From the NCBI GenBank assembly GCA_937871415.1, contig CALMQD010000177.1, positions 1-7,394 of the forward strand: a stretch of 7,394 nt of DNA, written 5' to 3'. A program made the translations under genes and the position numbers. This document shows positions 1 to 5,477 of the stretch, piece by piece (position 1 is the stretch's first letter; every line of letters starts with the position of its first letter). Below the pieces are notes generated by a model. It worked only from the letters and a program-made list of their open reading frames with translations, ran no database searches and was not told where the DNA came from. Origin of the DNA: an uncultured Phycisphaerales bacterium. GTDB taxonomy: Bacteria; Planctomycetota; Phycisphaerae; Phycisphaerales; UBA1924.

Positions 1-91
1 TTGCCCGCCCGGCGCACTCAGAGTTGACTCCGCTCAACGATGGTCGCGCCCCGGCCGGATGCAAGGCTGCCGCCGGTTGTTCCTTGCGTGT

Positions 92-97
92 TACACT
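92..97 (+). promoter_or_regulatory. Extended -10-like box upstream of the methyltransferase operon
   Basis: TACACT is preceded by TG one base away (TGtTACACT), the form of an extended -10 element. No credible -35 lies 16-18 bases upstream. A transcript starting about seven bases after the box would begin at or beside the ATG at 104, so it would have almost no leader. The twelve bases 92-103 match 2789-2800, upstream of the asparagine synthetase, at 10 of 12 positions, which strengthens the case for a real promoter element. The rest of 1-103 holds no gene that I can support, only a small GTTGA/TCAAC inverted repeat at 23-38. Confidence 0.45.
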
Positions 98-103
98 GCG
101 CCC

Positions 104-187
104 ATGAATCGGCCGCGTTCTCGACTATGCCAGGCCATCGCCGGTGTGCGCCCCGGGCCTGCATTCCCGGCGGAGACGCGAGCGTGA
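104..187 (+). CDS. Possible 27-codon leader peptide, coupled to the methyltransferase start
   Basis: An ATG at 104 follows the -10-like box at 92-97 by six bases, the position where a leaderless message would begin. It opens a 27-codon frame beginning MNRPRSRL and ending at the TGA at 185-187. That stop overlaps the proposed GTG start of the methyltransferase (GTGA, 184-187). The peptide is basic and proline-rich, shows no motif, and its third-position composition is not convincingly that of a gene. The reading rests on the geometry alone. If translated, it could carry ribosomes to the GTG start. It may equally be a chance open frame inside a short untranslated leader. Confidence 0.25.
   Translation: MNRPRSRLCQAIAGVRPGPAFPAETRA
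172..175 (+). promoter_or_regulatory. Ribosome binding site deciding the methyltransferase start
   Basis: GGAG lies eight bases before the GTG at 184 and fourteen before the ATG at 190. The spacing favours the GTG. No comparable site precedes the in-frame ATGs at 40 or 127. Confidence 0.4.
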
Positions 188-1074
188 ACATGGGCGACTC
201 GCGCAACGTTGTGCGTATGGCCGACTGGCTCGACTGGGCTCAGTCACTCTCGATGAAGTGCGTGGACTTCCTCTACGCCGATCCGCCGTTCAACACCGGC
301 CGCGAGCAGGTGTCGCCGCCGAACGGCACGAGCGCGGCGATCTCCGCGGACCGCTCGCGCGAAACCGGCCTGTCGTACGCGGACCGCTTCGGCTCGGCGC
401 AGGACTTCATCGCGTGGCTGCGTCCACGCCTCGCGGCGACGATCCCGGCTCTCAAGCCCACGGCGCTCGTCGCGCTCCACGTCGACTGGCGCACCAGCCA
501 TCACGTCCGCCTGCTCCTCGACGAACTCCTCGGCGCGGATCGCTTCGTCAATCACCTCATCTGGTCCTACGGCCTCGGGGGCTCCTCGCCGCGAAGGTTC
601 GCCCGCAAGCACGACGACATCCTGCTGTACTGTGTGGATCCGAACCGCTACTACTTCGATCCGCCGCGCGTGCCCGCGACCAGCCGCCGTCTCGCCGGCC
701 AGAGCAAGAAAGCGACCGACGTGCTCGACATGCCGCCGGTGGAAGAGCCGGGCATCCACGTTGCCGCCGGGGTGCTCGACGTTCCCAGTCTCAACAACAT
801 GGCCCGCGAACGCACCGGCTACCCCACGCAGAAACCACTCGCGCTCCTGGAACTGCTCATCGGCGCCTGCTGCCCGCCCGACGGGCTCGTGGTCGATCCG
901 TGCTGCGGCAGCGGCACCACGCTCGTCGCCGCCCAGCGCCTCGGACGCCGCGCCGCCGGTTGCGACGTGAACCCCGACGCTGTGCGGATCGCCCGGGCAC
1001 GCCTTGAACAGACCGCGACCGGCCACCAACCCGCCGCGGGGACGACGGCCCGAACGGGAGGTACGATCCCCTGA
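184..1074 (+). CDS. Site-specific DNA methyltransferase, beta class, probably adenine-N6 (orphan)
   Basis: This 296-residue protein of the N6/N4 DNA methylase family (PF01555-like) should transfer a methyl group from S-adenosylmethionine to an exocyclic amino group in a specific DNA site. Numbered from the GTG at 184, the catalytic motif IV is DPPFNTG at 33-39. The middle region, with its VDWRTSHH and KHDDILLYC segments, is typical of the family, followed by YPTQKP at 213-218 and the cofactor-binding motif I, DPCCGSGTT, at 238-246. Motif IV preceding motif I defines the beta class, and DPPF favours adenine as target. The open frame extends back to 40, but family proteins begin near the NMGDSRNVV segment, so the GTG at 184 (or ATG at 190) is chosen. 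No endonuclease is adjacent, so it looks solitary. The last base of its stop is the first base of the next gene. The recognition sequence cannot be read from the protein. Confidence 0.9.
   Translation: MNMGDSRNVVRMADWLDWAQSLSMKCVDFLYADPPFNTGREQVSPPNGTSAAISADRSRETGLSYADRFGSAQDFIAWLRPRLAATIPALKPTALVALHVDWRTSHHVRLLLDELLGADRFVNHLIWSYGLGGSSPRRFARKHDDILLYCVDPNRYYFDPPRVPATSRRLAGQSKKATDVLDMPPVEEPGIHVAAGVLDVPSLNNMARERTGYPTQKPLALLELLIGACCPPDGLVVDPCCGSGTTLVAAQRLGRRAAGCDVNPDAVRIARARLEQTATGHQPAAGTTARTGGTIP
1057..1062 (+). promoter_or_regulatory. Shine-Dalgarno inside the methyltransferase gene, serving the membrane protein
   Basis: GGAGGT within the last codons of the methyltransferase lies eleven bases before the ATG at 1074. 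The spacing is slightly long. Together with the TGATG overlap it supports coupled translation of the second gene. Confidence 0.55.
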
Positions 1075-1808
1075 TGCTGCGTTGGTTGGGCAACGTCTAC
1101 GCCCGTCGGGTCGTGAACGTGAACGTCAACATTCTGTTGGCGGGCCTTCTCGCGCTCGCGCCGACCCTGGGCGTCGTCCACCTCATGCAGCGCCTGCTGC
1201 AATCGGGCGTCGTCGATGCCTCGCACCTGCACCTGAGCGACAAGGCGATCATCACCGGCACGACCCTCGTCGCCGACATCGTCTTCGACGTCACGATCTA
1301 TTTCGTCCTGCACTGGATCGCCAACCACGTCTGGGCCAAGAGCGACCGCCTCCGCAAGCAGTTGCCGCGGATCGAAGGAATCGCCGACGCGGCGGTCGAG
1401 ACCGTCCCGTTCTTCAAGGACGCGACCAAGGTGCAGTTCGAGCGGATGGTGCTCTCGCCGCTGCTCTACGCGCTGTTCCTGGGCACTCAGTTCACGCTCA
1501 TGACCGTCTCGCACACGCCGCCGGTCGTGGCCACCATCGCCGGCTTCGTCGTCGGCATCACCTGTGCGCGCACGCTGCACACGCTCTGGATGCTCCGCTG
1601 CGAGCGCCGCGCGGCACGCGCCCCGGGCGCCGGCGTTGTCCCATGCATCGATGCATCGTGCCCGGGCGATGCACATCCGGCCTCGGGTGGACCGGCAGTT
1701 CGGGAAAGTGCCGCGCCCCGGGGCCAGTCGACGGCCCCGGCTGCCTCCACGACCCCTCCCGGCGTTCCGGCGCAGAACAGGCCCGGCCCGGTGCCCGTCA
1801 AGCACTGA
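1074..1808 (+). CDS. Four-span membrane protein of unknown function
   Basis: This 244-residue protein matches no family I recognise. Four hydrophobic segments are visible, at about residues 20-38, 58-84, 126-146 and 149-175. A charged loop (about 86-125, rich in Lys, Arg, Asp and Glu) separates spans two and three. Residues 176-244 form a proline-, alanine- and glycine-rich tail that is probably disordered. An even span count puts both ends on the same side, most likely the cytoplasm given the basic N-terminal segment (RWLGNVYARR). The start ATG overlaps the methyltransferase stop by one base (TGATG), with GGAGGT upstream, so the two are very probably translated as one operon. The join may be only economical packing. 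I see no catalytic motif and do not assign a function. It is real because its codon bias is consistent and hydrophobic segments alternate with charged loops. Confidence 0.8.
   Translation: MLRWLGNVYARRVVNVNVNILLAGLLALAPTLGVVHLMQRLLQSGVVDASHLHLSDKAIITGTTLVADIVFDVTIYFVLHWIANHVWAKSDRLRKQLPRIEGIADAAVETVPFFKDATKVQFERMVLSPLLYALFLGTQFTLMTVSHTPPVVATIAGFVVGITCARTLHTLWMLRCERRAARAPGAGVVPCIDASCPGDAHPASGGPAVRESAAPRGQSTAPAASTTPPGVPAQNRPGPVPVKH
1643..1656. repeat. 14-bp perfect palindrome ATGCATCGATGCAT
   Basis: Two ATGCAT units separated by CG form a perfect inverted repeat inside the codons of the membrane protein's low-complexity tail. It is flanked by direct copies of CCCGGGCG at 1622-1629 and 1661-1668. 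An A+T-bearing palindrome stands out in this G+C-rich sequence. It could be a protein-binding site or chance in a weakly constrained coding tail. Confidence 0.5.
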
Positions 1809-1844
1809 AACGCCCCCTCCTCTCCCCGTGCTTGCCGCCCCCGC

Positions 1845-2645
1845 TCACGCCTCGCGGCCGACGGGCATCGGCGTCATGCCGAACCGCTCGCGGATGAACC
1901 ACCGCCCGGCATAGATCAGCGGCGTGAGCGCGATCGCGATCAGGAACTTGAGGATGTACCCGGTCGCCGCCGTCTCCAGCAGTTCGTGCGTCGTGTACGG
2001 CGCGTTGGTCGCCGGATTGCTCGTCGCGGCGAACAGGATGGTGGTCACCAGGAACGAGTCGATCGCCTGCGACACGATCGTCGAGCCCGTCGCGCGCAGC
2101 CACACATACTTCCCGCGCGTCGCCCGCTTGATCAGCCCGAACAGGAAGATGTCGCACATCTGCCCCGTGAGGTACGCCGTCAGCGACGCGATGTAGAGCC
2201 GGTTCGACATCCCGAAGACCGCGTCGAAGTGGTCCTGACTGACGGGGGAGATCGGCGAGACTTGGGCCTTGCGCGCCGCGAAGATGAGCGTGAACGAGAG
2301 GCCCGCCATGACCAGCCCGATGTATGTCATCCGGCGCGCGCCCTTGCGCCCGTAGTACTCGTTCACCAGGTCCGTCAGCAGGAACGTGATCGGGAACGAG
2401 AACATGCCCACCGAGTGCGTCACGAAGTTGTACGAGCCCAGAGCCGGCAGTTGGACCGTGAACAGGTCGAAGTGGAAGAACTTCGATCCCGTGATGTCCG
2501 CGATGATCAGCGACGTGACGAACACGCCCGTCAGCCAGATGTACAGGCGCGTCCGGACGTCAAAGTCACCCTGCGTCGCAGGAGACGCGGGGGTCGGCGT
2601 CCCGCTCCCGGGCAGCGGGACCAACGGTGTCTGCGTCGCGCTCAT
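1845..2645 (-). CDS. yhhQ: Queuosine precursor transporter, YhhQ/VUT family
   Basis: This 266-residue inner-membrane protein of the VUT/DUF165 family (PF02592) takes up queuosine precursors such as preQ0 or preQ1 for modification of tRNA with GUN anticodons. Family hallmarks are FPITFLLTDLVNEYYGRKGAR at about residues 84-104, the polar-in-membrane segment YLTGQMCDIFLFGLIKR at 158-174, WLRATGSTIVSQAIDS at 182-197 and the C-terminal span with TPLIYAGR at 241-248. Five to six hydrophobic spans fall between residues 34 and 250. Residues 1-30 are a proline- and threonine-rich extension not needed by the family. The start is supported by AAGGAG at 2659-2654, eight bases upstream. It converges on the membrane protein gene across 36 bases without a visible hairpin terminator, and diverges from the asparagine synthetase. 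The exact substrate (preQ0, preQ1 or queuine) is not readable from sequence. Confidence 0.92.
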   Translation of the reverse strand: MSATQTPLVPLPGSGTPTPASPATQGDFDVRTRLYIWLTGVFVTSLIIADITGSKFFHFDLFTVQLPALGSYNFVTHSVGMFSFPITFLLTDLVNEYYGRKGARRMTYIGLVMAGLSFTLIFAARKAQVSPISPVSQDHFDAVFGMSNRLYIASLTAYLTGQMCDIFLFGLIKRATRGKYVWLRATGSTIVSQAIDSFLVTTILFAATSNPATNAPYTTHELLETAATGYILKFLIAIALTPLIYAGRWFIRERFGMTPMPVGREA

Positions 2646-2653
2646 CGGGTCTG

Positions 2654-2659
2654 CTCCTT
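2654..2659 (-). promoter_or_regulatory. Shine-Dalgarno of the yhhQ gene
   Basis: AAGGAG on the minus strand lies eight bases before the ATG. This is an optimal site, in contrast with the divergent asparagine synthetase, which has none. Confidence 0.7.
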
Positions 2660-2729
2660 CCAGCGCTCGGACGATCGGGCGGTTCCGGCTGAGCCGTGCC
2701 GCGGGCCATGCGGCGCTCGCGCGGGTCTG

Positions 2730-2735
2730 AGCATA
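2730..2735 (-). promoter_or_regulatory. Possible -10 box for yhhQ
   Basis: TATGCT on the minus strand is the best -10-like hexamer in the 158-base divergent region (2646-2803). It would give a leader of about 75-80 bases. No -35 match is visible at the usual distance, so the assignment is weak. Within that leader GCCGC (2698-2702) and GCGGC (2710-2714) could form a short hairpin. I see no preQ1 riboswitch. Confidence 0.25.
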
Positions 2736-2788
2736 CGGGCCCCGGGCGGGACGGGTCGGTGTGCGGCGCGGCGCAGGGCCGGAGCCTG

Positions 2789-2794
2789 TACCCT
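2789..2794 (+). promoter_or_regulatory. -10-like box of the asparagine synthetase gene
   Basis: TACCCT lies nine bases before the ATG at 2804. Initiation about seven bases downstream would start the message near 2801, leaving three bases of leader. In agreement, no Shine-Dalgarno sequence is found in the twelve bases before the ATG; the nearest GGAG is nineteen bases away, at 2781-2784. The box and the bases after it match the element at 92-103 at 10 of 12 positions. Confidence 0.4.
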
Positions 2795-2803
2795 GCTCCC
2801 AGC

Positions 2804-4942
2804 ATGTGCGGCATCGCGGGCATCCTGCGCATCAGCCACTCGCGCCGACAGGCCGCGGCGCTGGCCCGACCTCCCGTCGAGGCCATCCCCGAGCGCTGGC
2901 TCGACGCACTCGATGCGTCGATTCGACACCGGGGCCCGGATGGATTCGGGCGCTTCCGCGATCGGGCCCTCCGGTCCGACGGCGCGGTCGTCGACGTCGC
3001 GCTCGTCCACCGGCGCCTGAGCATCATCGACCTTGCGGGCGGTCATCAGCCCATGCTCTCCCCAGCCCCCGGCCGCGGCGTACTGGCCGCACGGCGCAAG
3101 CCGCTCGGCGATACCCCCGGGCTGGGGCTGTACGAAAGCGACGCCGCCAGCGAGTTGACTCCAGCCGGCGGTGCCGCCCCGGAACCCGCCGGCGGCCCGC
3201 GCCCAGGCGCACCCTCCGACCGCGCGCGACCCCGCGACGGCCGGGTCTGCGTCGTCTTCAACGGCTGCATCTACAACCACCGCGAACTGCGCGCCGAACT
3301 GCAATCGCTCGGGCACCCCTTCTCCACCGACCACTCCGATACCGAAGTGCTCGTGCACGGCTGGCGGCAGTGGGGGGATCGGCTCTACTCGCACCTCGAC
3401 GGCATGTTCGCCCTCGCGATCTGGGACAGCGCCGCCGCCGAACTCGCCCTGTTCCGCGACCCGCACGGCGAGAAACCGCTGTTCCTGCTCGAGCGCGTCG
3501 ATATCGAGCGCGGCGAGGAGTGGCTCGCGTTCAGTTCGTGCGTTCCGGGCCTTACGCGCCTGACGCGCGACCCCGCGTTCACCCCCACAGCACAGGACGC
3601 CGAACGCCTGCGGTCACACTGGGCGTCCTGGCTCACGATGGGATGGAGCAACGCCGCAACGCCCGTCCCCGGCGTCCGCCCCGCGCCGCATTGCTGGTGG
3701 TTGCCGTACGGGCGCCTGTTCCGTCGCGGCGAGGACGAGGCGTTGCCGACGCTCTTTGCCCGGGGCGTGCAGCACCGGCCCCTCCGCTCCGAGCGCGACC
3801 TCGACGAGGCGCTCGCCGAGAGTGTCGCGTCACGCCTGGAGTCCGACGTCCCGCTCGGTTGCTTCCTCTCTGGCGGCGTCGATTCGTCCCTCGTTGCTCA
3901 CTACGCCAGGGCCCGGCTCGGCAGTCTCGACACTTTCACCGTCCGCATGCCCGACCCGGCGATGGACGAATCGGCCTTCGCCCGGGCCGCGGCGGAGCAC
4001 CTGGGCACCACACACCACGAGGTCGATGCTCACGCTTCGCCCGCCGACGACCTCGCCCGCCTGATCGGCGAGATCGGTCTGCCCTTCGGCGACAGTTCGC
4101 TGCTCCCGGCGTACTGGGTCAGCCGCGCCGCGCGCGCCTCGGTCAGGGTGGCCCTCTCGGGCGACGGGGGCGACGAGCTGTTCCTGGGCTATGAACGGCA
4201 GCGCGCCTGGTCGCGCCTGGCCGACAGTCCCGCGCTCCGCGGGCTGATCGCTCGCGTTCCCGAGGCGTGGTGGAGGGCGCTCGCCGGGGCGCGGGGAGAG
4301 AAAGCCGTGCGTCTCGCCCGCGCCTGCCGCTCCGACGCCGGGTACGCGGCCCTGCTGATGATCTTCCAGAAGCCCGATGCGCTCCGCTTGATGCCGTCGC
4401 TGGATCCGCGGGCCATCCCGGGCGCGGGGCGATCGTCGGGTCTGTGGCGCCGGTACGACCTCGACCAGTACCTGCCCGGGGATCTCATGCTCAAGAGCGA
4501 CTCCGCGTCGATGCACCAGGCGCTGGAAGTCCGCGCCCCGATGCTCTCGCGCGATCTCTCCCGCCGCGCGCTGCAATCCCGTCTCGCCGACCTGATGCCG
4601 CACGGCCAGCGCAAGGGCCTGCTCCGCGCCGTGGCCCGCCGCTATCTCCCTCCGTCGATCGTCGACCGGCCGAAGATGGGCTTCGCCGTGCCGATCGGCC
4701 GGTGGTTCCGCACCGACTTCGGCAACCTGCGGACCATGCTCCACGACCACCTGCGATCCGCCGAGCCCTTCGGTCCGGCGTCGCTGGGCCTGGACCTCGA
4801 CCGTGCGTACATCGAGCGGATGATCGAGGAGCACACCGGCGCCGGACCGCGCGGCGTCGTGCGAGACCACTCCCAGCGCCTGTACCTCGTGCTGGTGCTC
4901 TCGGTCTGGGCCAGGTGCATGGCCTCGACGACTCCCCCCTGA
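2804..4942 (+). CDS. asnB: Asparagine synthetase (glutamine-hydrolysing), AsnB type, with altered glutaminase site
   Basis: This 712-residue cytoplasmic amidotransferase should make asparagine from aspartate, ATP and glutamine-derived ammonia. The start is fixed by MCGIAGI, with Cys2 as the nucleophile once Met1 is removed. The class II glutaminase domain (1 to about 255) has RGPD at 43-46, RLSIIDL at 71-77, NGCIYN at 153-158, SDTEV at 178-182 and RDPHGEKPL at 218-226. The synthetase domain has the ATP-pyrophosphatase loop SGGVDSS at 356-362, SGDGGDE at 452-458, the LKSDSASMHQALEVRAPML segment at 563-581 and GFAVPIGRWFR at 626-636. Two things are odd. NGCIYN replaces the usual NGEIYN, whose Glu contacts the glutamine amino group. 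Residues about 85-146 are a proline-, glycine- and alanine-rich insertion between QPM and VVFNG, making the protein longer than typical AsnB (about 550-640 residues). A related amidotransferase acting on another carboxylate cannot be excluded. It ends one base from the convergent operon. Confidence 0.9.
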   Translation: MCGIAGILRISHSRRQAAALARPPVEAIPERWLDALDASIRHRGPDGFGRFRDRALRSDGAVVDVALVHRRLSIIDLAGGHQPMLSPAPGRGVLAARRKPLGDTPGLGLYESDAASELTPAGGAAPEPAGGPRPGAPSDRARPRDGRVCVVFNGCIYNHRELRAELQSLGHPFSTDHSDTEVLVHGWRQWGDRLYSHLDGMFALAIWDSAAAELALFRDPHGEKPLFLLERVDIERGEEWLAFSSCVPGLTRLTRDPAFTPTAQDAERLRSHWASWLTMGWSNAATPVPGVRPAPHCWWLPYGRLFRRGEDEALPTLFARGVQHRPLRSERDLDEALAESVASRLESDVPLGCFLSGGVDSSLVAHYARARLGSLDTFTVRMPDPAMDESAFARAAAEHLGTTHHEVDAHASPADDLARLIGEIGLPFGDSSLLPAYWVSRAARASVRVALSGDGGDELFLGYERQRAWSRLADSPALRGLIARVPEAWWRALAGARGEKAVRLARACRSDAGYAALLMIFQKPDALRLMPSLDPRAIPGAGRSSGLWRRYDLDQYLPGDLMLKSDSASMHQALEVRAPMLSRDLSRRALQSRLADLMPHGQRKGLLRAVARRYLPPSIVDRPKMGFAVPIGRWFRTDFGNLRTMLHDHLRSAEPFGPASLGLDLDRAYIERMIEEHTGAGPRGVVRDHSQRLYLVLVLSVWARCMASTTPP

Positions 4943-4943
4943 C

Positions 4944-5477
4944 CTAGGGCGCGCCCGAAGGGCTCTTCATGACATCCCCGGCGCGGGGTCCGGCGACGCC
5001 CGCGGCGTCGGTTGGAATGCCGGGCAGTCGCACCTCTCCGCTCCCGTCCTTCGACTCCTGAACGCCGCCACCGGCCGAGTTGTTGATCGACTTCATCGTC
5101 CGCAGGCTCGGGTAGCCCGGGATATCGCCGCCGGAAACCGCCGACGCGGGACGAGCGCCGTCGTGCGTCTGCGCCTCGGGCATCTTCGCGGCGAGGGTGT
5201 AGATGTACCAGGCCAGCAGCGCCACCACCGCGACCATCGCCGGAACACCCAGGTGCAGCAGCAGTCGGTTGGTCCGCCGGGCGATGACCGCGCGCAGAAA
5301 CGCCGGCGACTCGCTGATCATCGGATACGCCGCCGTCTCCGAGGCGCGCCCGATCGCGTCGAGCCGCTGCTGCAAGTTCAAAATGGCGTCGGAGAAGCCG
5401 GGCGGCTCGCCGCCGCCAACGCTCCACTTCCCGCCCGCCCCCCCCGCGGGACCGAACTGCCCTGTCAAGTCGCTCAT
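4944..5477 (-). CDS. Single-span membrane protein, putative regulator of the adjacent sigma factor
   Basis: This 177-residue protein has a glycine-rich N-terminus, a likely cytoplasmic segment (about 27-70, including PPGFSDAILNLQQRL), one transmembrane helix at about 73-95 preceded by the basic RRTNR, and a hydrophilic tail (96-177) expected to lie outside. The positive-inside pattern gives N-in, C-out, the topology of membrane anti-sigma factors. However, the zinc anti-sigma HxxxCxxC motif is absent, and the protein contains no cysteine. The start ATG overlaps the sigma factor stop (ATGA, 5474-5477), with GGAGG six bases upstream, so translation is coupled. An anti-sigma role is inferred from position and topology only; no known domain is recognised. 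Its TAG stop is one base from the stop of the converging asparagine synthetase gene. Confidence 0.7.
   Translation of the reverse strand: MSDLTGQFGPAGGAGGKWSVGGGEPPGFSDAILNLQQRLDAIGRASETAAYPMISESPAFLRAVIARRTNRLLLHLGVPAMVAVVALLAWYIYTLAAKMPEAQTHDGARPASAVSGGDIPGYPSLRTMKSINNSAGGGVQESKDGSGEVRLPGIPTDAAGVAGPRAGDVMKSPSGAP

Noticed and set aside
21..31. GAGTTGACTCC repeated at 3152-3162 as a possible operator
   Set aside because: An 11-base exact repeat is expected by chance in a window of this size, and the second copy lies inside a coding insertion.
40..183. Upstream extension of the methyltransferase from the ATG at 40 (48 extra residues)
   Set aside because: Family proteins begin near the NMGDS segment, the added residues look like translated leader DNA, there is no ribosome site before 40, and the -10-like box at 92-97 would lie inside the gene.
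819..1805. Long minus-strand open frame across the methyltransferase end and the membrane protein
   Set aside because: It is charged low-complexity sequence antisense to two convincing genes; long spurious frames are expected at this G+C content.
1809..1844. Bidirectional terminator between the converging membrane protein and yhhQ genes
   Set aside because: The 36 bases are C-rich, with no inverted repeat and no T-run on either strand.
2646..2803. preQ1 riboswitch before the queuosine transporter
   Set aside because: No A-rich tail or pseudoknot-like pairing of the known preQ1 classes is visible; only a small G+C hairpin is present.
1986..3020. 344-codon plus-strand open frame antisense to yhhQ
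   Set aside because: It is extremely Arg/Asp/Glu-rich with no motif, while the opposite strand encodes a recognisable transporter.
3830..4870. 346-codon minus-strand open frame opposite the asparagine synthetase
   Set aside because: It is a shadow of the conserved synthetase domain and has no family features.
2804..4942. Exosortase or exopolysaccharide-cluster asparagine synthetase
   Set aside because: No exosortase, glycosyltransferase or PEP-CTERM gene is nearby, so a link to polysaccharide synthesis is unsupported.
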